Counted from the stretch's first letter, positions 15,081-23,240 are shown. The stretch: 23,435 nt of DNA from JAKSCF01 sp028279945 (GCA_028279945.1 JANQMT010000073.1:1-23435), one strand, 5' to 3'. The notes: generated by a model not told the origin, from the letters alone. Numbers and translations: made by a program.

Positions 15081-16865
15081 ATGAATAGTGATTTTGAGTT
15101 AAATGAAATTATTGAAAAAGAACTCATACACACTCTTTTTCAGCCTATTGTCAATTTAAAAAGCGCTGAAATTCTAGGCTACGAAGCTTTAAGCAGGGGC
15201 CCGGAAGAAAGCTCGCTTTATTCTCCTATTCATCTTTTAGAAGCTGCAAAAAATCAGGACAAGCTTTGGGAGTTAGAGACAATTTTTAGAAAAAGCGCTA
15301 TTAGTAAAGCCAGCACTCTCAAGCTTAAAGAATTATTGTTTCTTAATGTTGAACCTAATGTTATTCATGATGAGGAATTTCAAGAAGGTTTTACTAAAAA
15401 TTATTTGATTAAGCATCATCTCAATCCGGAACAAATCGTATTTGAGATCACTGAGCGGTCAGCTATGTCGAATTACAGTGATTTTGAAAGCACTATAAAG
15501 CATTATAAAAATCAAGGTTATAAAATAGCTATTGATGACACCGGTGCAGGCTACTCCAATTTTTCAGCTTTATCTAAAATTAAACCTTACTATATCAAAA
15601 TTGATATGGATATTGTTCGTGATATTGATAAAGAGCCATTTAATCAAGCCATTATCAGTTCCTTTGTCATTTTATCTAATCTTACAAACACTAAGCTAAT
15701 CGCGGAAGGCATTGAAACAAAGGGAGAATTGGAGACATTAATTGAGCTGGGTGTACACGCTGCTCAAGGTTATTTTATTTCTACACCCTCTAAACAACTA
15801 AAAAACATTCCCGCTGAAATCAAAAACTTAATCATGGTTAAAAATAAACCCAATGCCTCATATTTTTATCATACGGAAAAATATATCGGTGAAATTTCTA
15901 ATGTCATAGCACCTTTTGATATCAACCATAGTTGTTTAGAAGTTAAGGAATTTTTAGAAAAAAATAATGTTGAAGGTACCTGCATCTTAAATCAAGATGA
16001 GGTAGTAGGCTTGATTATGAAAAATCACTTGGATGCCACTTTATCAGGTCAGTATGGTTATTCATTATATGCGCGAAAGCCCGTAAGCAAAGTAATGGAT
16101 TATAATTGTCTGACTGTAGATTATTTTACGCCTATCAATATCGTTGCTGAATTAGCTATGTCCAGACACCCTTCAAAGATTTATGATAACATCATCATTA
16201 CTAAGGGACTGAAATACTGGGGTATCGTTTCAGTTATAGAGCTATTAAGGCAGTTTTTAGAAATGGAACGCAACACGGCTTTAGAGTTAAACCCTCTCAC
16301 AGGTTTGCCCGGAAATACACTCATTAACAAAGCATTAAGCTATGCTATTGATACAAACAGTCCCAATGTTGTTTTATATATTGATTTAGACAATTTCAAA
16401 GCTTACAATGACGTATACGGCTTTGAAAAAGGAGATCATGTTATCCAAATGACGAAAGATACAATTATGACATGTATAAAGGGAGAGCACAGGTTTACTC
16501 ATTTTATTGGACACATAGGCGGCGATGATTTTATCGCAATCATTGAATGTAACTATGAGGAAGGTAAAAAAATCTGTCAGCAAATCATTGATTTTTACAA
16601 TAAAAAGATTAAAAACTACTTTAATACCGAAGATCAAAATAGAGGCTATATTTTAGCCAGAGATAGAAACAAAGCTTTGAAACAATTCAATCTAACCACT
16701 ATTTCAATTGCCGGTATTTTTGGACCTCTTAATTATTTTAGTTCTCCGGAAAAATTAGCACAATATATGTCAACGATAAAGAAAAAAGTAAAAGAAATAG
16801 ATAAAAGCAGCTACATTTTAGAAGCTGCCCCAAAAAATAATATTTATTCTTTAAACTTATCATAG
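15081..16865 (+). CDS. bifunctional EAL-CBS-GGDEF protein with intact catalytic motifs
   Basis: A 594-aa c-di-GMP enzyme. Residues about 15-240 are a complete EAL domain: EALSR, LNVEP, FEITER, AIDDTGAGYSNF, KIDMDIVR, AEGIET and AAQGYF, consistent with active phosphodiesterase. Residues about 265-390 carry a CBS pair, often a nucleotide sensor (CILNQDEVVGLI; KPVSKVM; WGIVSVIELL). Residues about 403-585 are a GGDEF domain with NPLTGLPG, YIDLDNFKAYNDVYGFEKGD and GGDDF (480-484), fitting active diguanylate cyclase. The inhibitory I-site position reads RFTH, lacking the Asp, so product feedback is not expected. ATG 15081 is preferred over ATG 15075 because the AGGAGA site ends one base before the latter. 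It is divergent from the EAL-HDOD operon, across a 230-bp gap that likely holds both promoters. Confidence 0.93.
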   Translation: MNSDFELNEIIEKELIHTLFQPIVNLKSAEILGYEALSRGPEESSLYSPIHLLEAAKNQDKLWELETIFRKSAISKASTLKLKELLFLNVEPNVIHDEEFQEGFTKNYLIKHHLNPEQIVFEITERSAMSNYSDFESTIKHYKNQGYKIAIDDTGAGYSNFSALSKIKPYYIKIDMDIVRDIDKEPFNQAIISSFVILSNLTNTKLIAEGIETKGELETLIELGVHAAQGYFISTPSKQLKNIPAEIKNLIMVKNKPNASYFYHTEKYIGEISNVIAPFDINHSCLEVKEFLEKNNVEGTCILNQDEVVGLIMKNHLDATLSGQYGYSLYARKPVSKVMDYNCLTVDYFTPINIVAELAMSRHPSKIYDNIIITKGLKYWGIVSVIELLRQFLEMERNTALELNPLTGLPGNTLINKALSYAIDTNSPNVVLYIDLDNFKAYNDVYGFEKGDHVIQMTKDTIMTCIKGEHRFTHFIGHIGGDDFIAIIECNYEEGKKICQQIIDFYNKKIKNYFNTEDQNRGYILARDRNKALKQFNLTTISIAGIFGPLNYFSSPEKLAQYMSTIKKKVKEIDKSSYILEAAPKNNIYSLNLS

Positions 16866-16886
16866 ATTATCCCAGATTATTTCTAT

Positions 16887-16908
16887 AGTTTATTTTTTAA
16901 AATAAACT
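16887..16908. terminator. bidirectional AT-rich terminator between the convergent EAL-CBS-GGDEF and glgP genes
   Basis: AGTTTATTTT (16887-16896) pairs with AAAATAAACT (16899-16908) over a 2-nt loop. It overlaps the glgP stop codon by two bases. The stem is weak (AT-rich), but its position between convergent genes supports the call. Confidence 0.5.
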
Positions 16909-19288
16909 ACTCTTTAACCGGTACACTCTGAATATGCCAAATTGTTTTTGCATAATCATGTATGGATCTATCACTGCTGAATTTCCCGCCATTGGATAAG
17001 TTAAGCCAACACTTTTTAGCCCATCCTAATGTGTCTCTATATTCATTCTCAATTTTTTCTTGTATATGGATATAGCTCTCAAAATCTTTAAGTACAAAGT
17101 AATGATCTGCCGGGTGCCAATGACGACCATATATGAGGGCTTCATATAGTTCTCTAAACATACCGGTTTCTCCATCCTTAAATGTACCATCTATCAAGGC
17201 GTCTACCACTCTTCTAAGACCGGGAATACTTTCATAATAGTATCTGGGGTCATAATGATTTTGATTTTTCTCTAATTCTTCCACCGTAGCCCCGAAAATA
17301 TAGTTATTGTCCCATCCTGCTTCTTCTACTATTTCCACATTAGCGCCATCAAAAGTCCCGACAGTCGGCGTTCCATTTAACATAAATTTCATGTTACCTG
17401 TTCCTGATGCTTCTTTTCCGGCAGTAGATATCTGTTCTGAAATGTCTGCAGCCGGAAATAGTTTTTGAGCGTATGAAACATTATAGTTTTGAACAAAGAC
17501 TACTCTTATTTTGTCATTTACCTCATCATCTGCATTTATAACTCTTGCAATTTCGTTTATATATTTAATAATTGCCTTTGCACGATCATATCCGGGTGCC
17601 GCTTTGGCACCAAAGATAAAGGTCCGTGGAACAATGTCCAGATTAGGATTATCCTTTATTTTAAAGTACAGATATACAATGTGTAATGCATTTAACAGCT
17701 GCCTTTTATATTCATGAAGCCTTTTTATTTGAATGTCGAACAGCCCATTTGGGTTTATATCTATATTCTCCATTCTTCTTATATAATCTGCCAGTTCTAC
17801 TTTTCGATTATGTTTGATCTGCATGAATTGATTGAGAACGGCTTCATCATTTTGGTACTTTTCCAATTCTTTTAGTCGGTCAAGATGTGTGATCCAATCT
17901 CTGTTTCCTAATAATTTGGAAATAAAGTTGGCCAATTCAGTATTGCTTAAAAGCATCCACCTTCTAGGCGTAACACCATTGGTAATATTATTAAAATGGT
18001 CAGGAAACAATTCATACCAGTGTTTTAGTTCTCTATGCTTTATAATTTCTGTGTGCAGATGGGCCACGCCATTAATCGAATAGCTTCCATATATAGCCAG
18101 TCTGGCCATATGAATATTATGGTGCAGAATAATTTTCATATCATTAATTTTGTCGTCATTATAACCCTTATCTTGTAATAAGCATACAAATCTATGATCA
18201 ATGGCTTCGATGATTTCATATACTCTGGGTAATAAATGTCTAAAAATATCGATATCCCATTTTTCTAAAGCTTCTGCCATAATCGTATGGTTGGTGTATG
18301 CAAATGTTTTTCTTGCAATCTCCCACGCATCGTCCCATCCCAGTCTCTCTTCATCCATTAATATTCTCATGAATTCAGGAATAGCCACTACGGGATGTGT
18401 GTCATTGAGCTGAATAACATGATATTCCGGAAATTTTTCAAAATTTGAGCCATGGTCCTTTTTAAAATTTCTAATGAGATCTTTTACAGATGCCGATACA
18501 AAAAAGTACTGCTGTCTAAGACGAAGTAGTTTGCCTTCTCTATTGGAATCATTAGGATATAAAACTCTGCATATATCTTCTGCTCGGTTCTTTTCCATAA
18601 CAGACATATCATATTTTTGCTCATTAAAATATTTAAAATTAAATGGGTGTATTGCTTCACTTTTCCATAATCTTAAGGTATTAATATTTTGGGTACCATA
18701 TCCAATAATCGGTGTATCATAAGGGATGGCCTTTACTTTAGAGTCAGAATATTCGACTAAAATTGCATCCTCATCTCTTCTTACCGACCAAGGATCACCA
18801 TATTTAAGCCAGTTATCCGCCTCTTCCATTTGAAATCCATTTTTAAATCGTTGCTTAAAAATACCGTATTCATAACGAATACCATATCCGTTTAAAGGTA
18901 GGTTCAATGTGGCACTGGACTCTAAAAAGCAAGCAGCCAGTCTTCCCAGTCCTCCATTTCCTAAACCTGCATCCTCTTCTACTTCTTCAATGGCATTTAA
19001 ATCAATGCCTATTTCTTTTAATGTCTCTTTTACTTCATCGTAAATATTTAAATTCATCAAATTGTTACCTAAGGCTCTACCCATAAGGTATTCGGCTGAA
19101 AAATAATAGGCTTGCTTTTGATTTGCATATCCTTCTTGGGTTTTAAACCAATTTTCACCAATTAATTTCATGATAGCTTTTCCTATGGCAGTAAATTTTT
19201 CATGGGGCTTAGCATTGTCAATTCTCTTAGAATATTCAAGTTCTAAGTAATCCTTGATGTCTTTTATAAAAACATCTTTAACAATCAT
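16907..19288 (-). CDS. glgP: glycogen/maltodextrin phosphorylase
   Basis: A 793-aa GT35 phosphorylase, which releases glucose 1-phosphate from the non-reducing ends of alpha-1,4-glucans using pyridoxal phosphate. Family hallmarks run from end to end: YFSAEYLMGRAL, GNGGLGRLAACFLES, GYGIRYEYGIFKQ, the VIQLNDTHPVVAIPE segment, NGVTPRRW, RLHEYKRQLLN, and the cofactor site EASGTGNMKFMLNGTPTVGTFDGANVE, whose Lys binds the cofactor. Length is near that of other bacterial enzymes, with a short N-terminus and hence probably no allosteric extension. An upstream ATG at 19306 lies inside malQ; 19288 is preferred because the GGAAGG site falls between the two. It begins 4 bp after the malQ stop, so the two are co-transcribed. 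Confidence 0.96.
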   Translation of the reverse strand: MIVKDVFIKDIKDYLELEYSKRIDNAKPHEKFTAIGKAIMKLIGENWFKTQEGYANQKQAYYFSAEYLMGRALGNNLMNLNIYDEVKETLKEIGIDLNAIEEVEEDAGLGNGGLGRLAACFLESSATLNLPLNGYGIRYEYGIFKQRFKNGFQMEEADNWLKYGDPWSVRRDEDAILVEYSDSKVKAIPYDTPIIGYGTQNINTLRLWKSEAIHPFNFKYFNEQKYDMSVMEKNRAEDICRVLYPNDSNREGKLLRLRQQYFFVSASVKDLIRNFKKDHGSNFEKFPEYHVIQLNDTHPVVAIPEFMRILMDEERLGWDDAWEIARKTFAYTNHTIMAEALEKWDIDIFRHLLPRVYEIIEAIDHRFVCLLQDKGYNDDKINDMKIILHHNIHMARLAIYGSYSINGVAHLHTEIIKHRELKHWYELFPDHFNNITNGVTPRRWMLLSNTELANFISKLLGNRDWITHLDRLKELEKYQNDEAVLNQFMQIKHNRKVELADYIRRMENIDINPNGLFDIQIKRLHEYKRQLLNALHIVYLYFKIKDNPNLDIVPRTFIFGAKAAPGYDRAKAIIKYINEIARVINADDEVNDKIRVVFVQNYNVSYAQKLFPAADISEQISTAGKEASGTGNMKFMLNGTPTVGTFDGANVEIVEEAGWDNNYIFGATVEELEKNQNHYDPRYYYESIPGLRRVVDALIDGTFKDGETGMFRELYEALIYGRHWHPADHYFVLKDFESYIHIQEKIENEYRDTLGWAKKCWLNLSNGGKFSSDRSIHDYAKTIWHIQSVPVKE

Positions 19289-19292
19289 TTCA

Positions 19293-20774
19293 TCACAACC
19301 TTCCATAAATTTTAGTCAATTCGTATATTTTTAAGGATTGTTCTTCTGTAATTTCATCTTCCAGCATACGCCATTTCCAATTTTTTTGTCCGAAAGTAGA
19401 TGGTTTATTCATCCTTGCAAAGCTTCCAAGCCCAAGAATGTCTTGCATCTGAGTAATAGATACGTTGGCTACCGAACTCCATGCTCCTCTGATAAATCCC
19501 CAATGATATTGTTCTTTGTGGCTAAGTTGTAAATATTTTATAGCAAATTTAGTATGAGGTCTAGGGCTATTTTTAAACCAGCCTTTTATGGTATCATTGT
19601 CATGAGTTCCAGTGTAAACAACACTATTTTTCACATGGTTGTGAAGCAAATATTCACTCTTCTCTCTGGGGTTAAAAGCAAATTGCAGTACTTTCATACC
19701 CGGATATTGAGTATGTTTTAAAAATTCTCTGACCTTTGAAGTTAAGAAGCCTAAATCTTCAGCAATAATATTAACTTCTCCAAGGTTTTTTTTGATTTGA
19801 TTAAAAAAATCAATACCCGGACCCTTAACCCACTTTCCATTTATCGCATTTTTTGCACCAAAAGGTATCTCCCAATAGGATTCAAATCCTCTAAAATGGT
19901 CAATCCTTAGATAGTCATAAAGCTGTATACCCGCTTTAATCCTTTGAAGCCACCACTTATAATCCGTTTTTTCATGCATTTTCCAATCATAAACCGGATT
20001 ACCCCAAAGCTGTCCTGTACAGCTAAAAGAGTCGGGAGGACAACCTGAAATTTTTGTAGGTTTTTTTTCTTGGTCCATTTTGAAAAGCTCACTATTTGCC
20101 CATACGTCTGCACTATCCAAAGCAGTATAAATTGGAATATCTCCAATAATTTTAATCCCTCTATTATTTGCATATCTTTTAATATGTTTCCACTGCTCAA
20201 AAAAAATGTATTGGATAAATATCCAAAAGCAAACTTCTTCATGTAATAAGTTATGATATTTTTCCATGCATTTTTCATCTCTGTGCTTTATTTTTTCATT
20301 CCAAACCATCCATGATTTACCTCTATATCGGTTTTTGACTGCCATATATAGAGCATAATCTTTTATCCACCATTTATTTTCTTTTTGAAAATTTTCAATT
20401 TCTTTTTTATAAACGGTTTTACCATGCTTATAAGCTAATCTGAGAACTTGCATCTTGTTTTTTTGAATTTTTCTAAAATCAATCAGTCTTTTATTTTTTC
20501 CATAGTCCAAATGCATATAGTCGCTTTTTTTCAGTAGATGTCGATCCTCTAGCAGTTCTAAGCTAATCAAAAATGGATTCCCCGCAAAAGAAGAAAAACA
20601 CTGATAAGGTGAATTACCATATCCTGTTTGCCCCAAAGGGAGTATTTGCCAATATTTTTGACCTATACGTTCTAGAAAATCTATAAACTTGTAAGATTCA
20701 TATCCCAAAGTACCTATGCCTAAGTCATTTGGTAAAGATGTAATATGCATTAATATGCCGCTGCCTCGTTCCAT
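19293..20774 (-). CDS. malQ: 4-alpha-glucanotransferase (amylomaltase)
   Basis: A 493-aa GH77 enzyme that transfers alpha-1,4-glucan segments between chains, converting short maltodextrins into longer ones that the phosphorylase can use. It opens with ERGSGILMHITSLP, followed by GYGNSPYQCFSSFAGNP and PPDSFSCTGQLWGNPVYDW, both diagnostic. The catalytic set is complete: nucleophile Asp in RIDHFRGF, acid/base Glu in IIAEDLG, and the stabilising Asp in YTGTHDND. The start could be ATG 20774 (used here; family-like MERGSG) or GTG 20783; the GAGG lies between them and neither spacing is ideal. It is first in a malQ-glgP operon, with a sporulation-like promoter just upstream. Confidence 0.95.
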   Translation of the reverse strand: MERGSGILMHITSLPNDLGIGTLGYESYKFIDFLERIGQKYWQILPLGQTGYGNSPYQCFSSFAGNPFLISLELLEDRHLLKKSDYMHLDYGKNKRLIDFRKIQKNKMQVLRLAYKHGKTVYKKEIENFQKENKWWIKDYALYMAVKNRYRGKSWMVWNEKIKHRDEKCMEKYHNLLHEEVCFWIFIQYIFFEQWKHIKRYANNRGIKIIGDIPIYTALDSADVWANSELFKMDQEKKPTKISGCPPDSFSCTGQLWGNPVYDWKMHEKTDYKWWLQRIKAGIQLYDYLRIDHFRGFESYWEIPFGAKNAINGKWVKGPGIDFFNQIKKNLGEVNIIAEDLGFLTSKVREFLKHTQYPGMKVLQFAFNPREKSEYLLHNHVKNSVVYTGTHDNDTIKGWFKNSPRPHTKFAIKYLQLSHKEQYHWGFIRGAWSSVANVSITQMQDILGLGSFARMNKPSTFGQKNWKWRMLEDEITEEQSLKIYELTKIYGRL

Positions 20775-20799
20775 ATTCCTCACTTCTTCTATAAAAATT

Positions 20800-20827
20800 A
20801 TTGTATCACTATTTTAGAATCTAATAT
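20800..20827 (-). promoter_or_regulatory. malQ: candidate sigma-E-like promoter of malQ-glgP
   Basis: Minus strand: ATATT (20823-20827), 15-nt spacer, GATACAAT (20800-20807). The sporulation sigma-E consensus is ATATT, 14-15 nt, CATACAAT. The same -10 can be read as extended sigma-A (TGA-TACAAT), so the assignment is not unique. Confidence 0.45.
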
Positions 20828-20889
20828 ATTTAGGTTGACGCCAATTTTCATATTTATGTATTGATATTTAAAAATTATTATTAAAAAAT

Positions 20890-20916
20890 ATCAGGACCTG
20901 CTGCACAGTTCCTGAT
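20890..20916 (-). terminator. terminator of the 32-aa cysteine-rich peptide gene
   Basis: ATCAGGA (20890-20896) pairs with TCCTGAT (20910-20916), and the stem continues with CTG/CAG after one mismatch. On the minus strand it runs into ATATTTTTTAA, a proper T-run. It lies 63 bp beyond the peptide stop. Confidence 0.75.
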
Positions 20917-20978
20917 TTTAAAGTTAAATATGTATGGACAAAATAATACATTTTATTTATCCCTCTAATTGTATCACA

Positions 20979-21077
20979 TTAATAGCAATTATCACAATCA
21001 CTGTTACATTCCTCAAAGTCGCAATCATTTTGATCTTGGTCAATATAGAAGTCTTCACAGTTTTTATTATCTGTCAT
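20979..21077 (-). CDS. 32-aa acidic cysteine-rich peptide
   Basis: A complete small gene: GGAGGTG site, 8 nt, ATG, 32 codons, TAA, then a terminator. The product starts MTDNKNC, has Cys at 7, 19, 24, 28 and 31, and ends CDNCY. Eleven of 32 residues are Asp or Glu, and there is one Lys. There is no signal peptide or membrane segment. It resembles the 65-aa peptide upstream: both start MTDxKN, both have an F-(Y/W)-(I)-D-Q-x-D stretch near residue 11, and both end CDxC plus one residue. The promoters are near-identical. I do not recognise a family. Its sigma-K-like promoter and the spoVAF neighbour suggest a spore-coat or late mother-cell protein; metal binding is possible. Confidence 0.8.
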   Translation of the reverse strand: MTDNKNCEDFYIDQDQNDCDFEECNSDCDNCY

Positions 21078-21101
21078 TAATATTTCACCTCCATATCGTA
21101 C

Positions 21102-21131
21102 ATTATATGCTAACAGAAAAAACACTGTTCC
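21102..21131 (-). promoter_or_regulatory. sigma-K-like promoter of the 32-aa peptide gene
   Basis: Minus strand: GGAAC (21127-21131), 17 nt, CATATAAT (21102-21109), 24 bp before the start codon. The sigma-K consensus is AC, 16-17 nt, CATANNNTA. The same elements at the same spacing precede the 65-aa peptide (21494-21523). Confidence 0.6.
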
Positions 21132-21230
21132 TATACAAGATACCCGCTATGTGTTTACTAATAAGTCTTAATAAAACTTTATTGGCTTACAATATGGAAA
21201 AATATTAAAAAAGATATTTAAACCATAACA

Positions 21231-21253
21231 GGGTTGATTTAAAAAATCAACCC
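21231..21253 (-). terminator. hairpin after the 65-aa cysteine-rich peptide gene
   Basis: GGGTTGATTT (21231-21240) pairs perfectly with AAATCAACCC (21244-21253), loop 3 nt, 17 bp past the peptide stop. There is no strong T-run on the minus strand, so it may be a weak terminator or an mRNA-stabilising hairpin. Confidence 0.55.
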
Positions 21254-21270
21254 TTAAAATTCAAGTCAGC

Positions 21271-21468
21271 CTATTGACATTCGTCACACTCACTGTCTAC
21301 GCTAAAACCGCCATCTCCACATCTTATAAAGATTCTGCAACCTCTTCTACAGAAGATATTGATATTGCAATTTCTTCGGCGTCTATGATAATCAGCGCTT
21401 TCTACTTCTTCGTCATAGCCATCTTCTTGATCCCAGAAGTTTGTAGATACATTTTTAATATCAGTCAA
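21271..21468 (-). CDS. 65-aa cysteine-rich peptide (TTG start), paralogue of the 32-aa peptide
   Basis: The AGGAGG site (21477-21482) is followed after 8 nt by TTG at 21468. The other in-frame start, GTG 21477, lies inside the ribosome binding site. The product begins MTDIKN, matching the 32-aa peptide, and then has an acidic part (DQEDGYDEE). A basic centre follows (HRRRRNC at 28-34, FCRRGCRIFIRC at 39-50), and the end is acidic, SECDECQ. Cys fall at 34, 40, 44, 50, 61 and 64. There is no signal peptide. It shares promoter, ribosome-site context, N-terminus and CDxC end with the smaller peptide, but carries an extra Arg/Cys-rich middle. No known family is recognised. A late-sporulation structural role is inferred from the promoter and neighbourhood. 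Confidence 0.78.
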   Translation of the reverse strand: MTDIKNVSTNFWDQEDGYDEEVESADYHRRRRNCNINIFCRRGCRIFIRCGDGGFSVDSECDECQ

Positions 21469-21493
21469 ATATTCCACCTCCTCTGTTCGATAT

Positions 21494-21523
21494 ATTATAT
21501 GATAATTCGCGAAACAGAGTTCC
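21494..21523 (-). promoter_or_regulatory. sigma-K-like promoter of the 65-aa peptide gene
   Basis: Minus strand: GGAAC (21519-21523), 17 nt, CATATAAT (21494-21501), 25 bp before the TTG. With the following bases the -10 reads CATATAATA, a full match to CATANNNTA. The TATAAT inside could serve sigma-A, but no TTGACA-like box stands at the right distance. Confidence 0.62.
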
Positions 21524-21588
21524 TATTTGACATTATATTTATGATTGAATTGGTAAAACTAAAAAAAACAAAAGGCAAAGGTGCTTTC

Positions 21589-23004
21589 ATGAATTTATCT
21601 TCTAATTTAAAAGAAAATATAAAAAACATTGAAGCTCGACTGCCGGTTAAAGAAAGTTTTGATTTAATCAGCCGCAAGCTTTTTTTTGGTGAGATAGAAG
21701 CCTATATGATTTTTTTAGATGGCTTTGCCAAAGACATGATCCTATTAAGAATGATTCAGGATCTTCAAAATAAGAACTTTGAAAAGATATCTGATTTTCA
21801 TAAATGGATAGACAGTAATATTCCTTACATAGAAATTGACACTTTTCAAGATTTTGATTCAATGATACAAGCAGTGCTCTCAGGTGCAACGGTTATTGTT
21901 GTTGAAGGTCAATCTGAAGGCATTATAGTTGATTCCAGAACCTACCCAGCAAGAGGCCCGGAAGAACCGGAATTGGAGAAAGTTACTCGAGGCTCAAGAG
22001 ATGGGTTAGTGGAAACCATTATTTTCAATACAGCATTAATTAGAAGGCGCATTCGTGATCCCAAACTGGTTTTTGAAATGAAAACAGTTGGTAAACGTAC
22101 TAAAACCGATGTTGTCATTTCTTTTATTAAAGATCTAGCCGATGAAGCGTTATTGGAAACATTAAGAAAAAAAATTGATGAGATAGAAATTGATTCTCTG
22201 GTTATGGCAGAAAAGTCATTAGAAGAGTTAATTATTAAGAAAAAATGGTATAACCCTATGCCTCAAGCTAGATTTACCGAAAGACCGGACGTGGCTGCAG
22301 CCCACTTATTAGAAGGCCATATCGTTATTATCGTAGATACCTCACCCAGTGCTATTATTGTACCTGCAACTTTTTTTCATTTCACACAGCATTCGGAAGA
22401 TTATTATCAGAATCCTGCTGTTGGCACTTATATTCGTTGGGTACGTTTTTTCTCAATTTTGATTTCTATGGTCTTAACACCCCTTTACTTGGTCATGATA
22501 TACAATCAACAAAATCTGCCGGATTTTCTTTTGTTTATGATCCCTAAAGAAGATGCATCTATTCCAATATTTGTTCAGCTTTTTTTTCTGGAATTAGGGC
22601 TTGATATCTTAAGAATTGCATCTATACACACACCCAGCGCGCTTTCCACTTCTCTGGCAATTATTGGCGGCCTGATGTTGAGTAGTTTAGCTGTAGATGT
22701 AGGCTGGGTTACTAAAGAAGCCGTTTTGTATATGGCCTTAGTTGGCATCGGCACTTTTGCAAACCCAAGTCTTGAATTTGCATTGGCTGTCAGGATGTTT
22801 AGATTGGTTACATTGGTTCTGACAGGTATTTTTAAAACCACCGGTTTTATGATAGGTATTATTTTTATGGTTGTCGTTATCTCTACTACAAATTCTATTG
22901 GAAATGTAAAATACACCTGGCCTTTGATTCCTTTTAATGGGAAAGCACTATCCAATGTTATATTTAGAAGACCTATTTTAGAGATTAAAAGAAATAAAAA
23001 ATAG
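21589..23004 (+). CDS. spoVAF: SpoVAF/GerA-family spore germination protein
   Basis: A 471-aa membrane protein of the GerA A-subunit family. The soluble N-terminal half begins with SFDLISRKLFFGEIEAYMIFLDGFAKD and includes GATVIVVEGQSEGIIVDSRTYPARGPEEPELEKVTRGSRDGLVETIIFN, the strongest family signature. The C-terminal half has at least four hydrophobic segments (about residues 285-420), ending in PLIPFNGKAL. The D-G-x-x-K-D start and overall length fit SpoVAF better than GerAA/GerBA; SpoVAF proteins sit in the spore inner membrane and aid germination. The frame is open far upstream, but ATG 21589 has an AAAGGTG site at 5-nt spacing, and the upstream part overlaps the 65-aa peptide on the other strand. 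No spoVA genes are adjacent. Confidence 0.88.
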   Translation: MNLSSNLKENIKNIEARLPVKESFDLISRKLFFGEIEAYMIFLDGFAKDMILLRMIQDLQNKNFEKISDFHKWIDSNIPYIEIDTFQDFDSMIQAVLSGATVIVVEGQSEGIIVDSRTYPARGPEEPELEKVTRGSRDGLVETIIFNTALIRRRIRDPKLVFEMKTVGKRTKTDVVISFIKDLADEALLETLRKKIDEIEIDSLVMAEKSLEELIIKKKWYNPMPQARFTERPDVAAAHLLEGHIVIIVDTSPSAIIVPATFFHFTQHSEDYYQNPAVGTYIRWVRFFSILISMVLTPLYLVMIYNQQNLPDFLLFMIPKEDASIPIFVQLFFLELGLDILRIASIHTPSALSTSLAIIGGLMLSSLAVDVGWVTKEAVLYMALVGIGTFANPSLEFALAVRMFRLVTLVLTGIFKTTGFMIGIIFMVVVISTTNSIGNVKYTWPLIPFNGKALSNVIFRRPILEIKRNKK

Positions 23005-23129
23005 GGTTGGGTCTTAAAACATTGATATTTCAATGCTCCTAGTCATTATTCAAAAATGGCAATCCACCTTCATACTCAAAAATGCTAATTCTTAAACGCT
23101 CTATTTTTTGATTTATTGAACTTTATTTT

Positions 23130-23161
23130 AACAGCCAATATTATAACATTGGCTGTTTTTC
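23130..23161 (+). terminator. Rho-independent terminator downstream of spoVAF
   Basis: AACAGCCAAT (23130-23139) and ATTGGCTGTT (23148-23157) form a perfect 10-bp stem with an 8-nt loop, followed by TTTC. It lies 126 bp past the spoVAF stop, with no other plus-strand gene between. Confidence 0.8.
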
Positions 23162-23212
23162 AATACTTACAAGGTTTTTTGTGCTTGTGCCGGATTTGAA
23201 AACTCCCTGGAG

Positions 23213-23240
23213 ATCCGGACGCAGCTGCATGCGTCCGGAT
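23213..23240. repeat. GC-rich perfect palindrome
   Basis: ATCCGGACGCA (23213-23223) pairs with TGCGTCCGGAT (23230-23240) around a 6-nt loop in otherwise AT-rich DNA. No T-run follows on either strand. A short CTCC/GGAG hairpin and an extra CCGGA lie just upstream. It could be a dispersed repeat or the end of a small mobile element. Confidence 0.55.

Noticed and set aside
21274..21588. N-terminal extension of the spoVAF reading frame (about 105 extra codons)
   Set aside because: It has no ribosome site, overlaps the 65-aa peptide and its promoter on the other strand, and has no counterpart in the family. ATG 21589 has a good site.
23041..23124. 27-codon minus-strand open stretch whose translation (KIERLRISIFEYEGG) looks faintly protein-like
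   Set aside because: No start codon, stops on both sides; likely chance in AT-rich DNA or an unrecognisable remnant.
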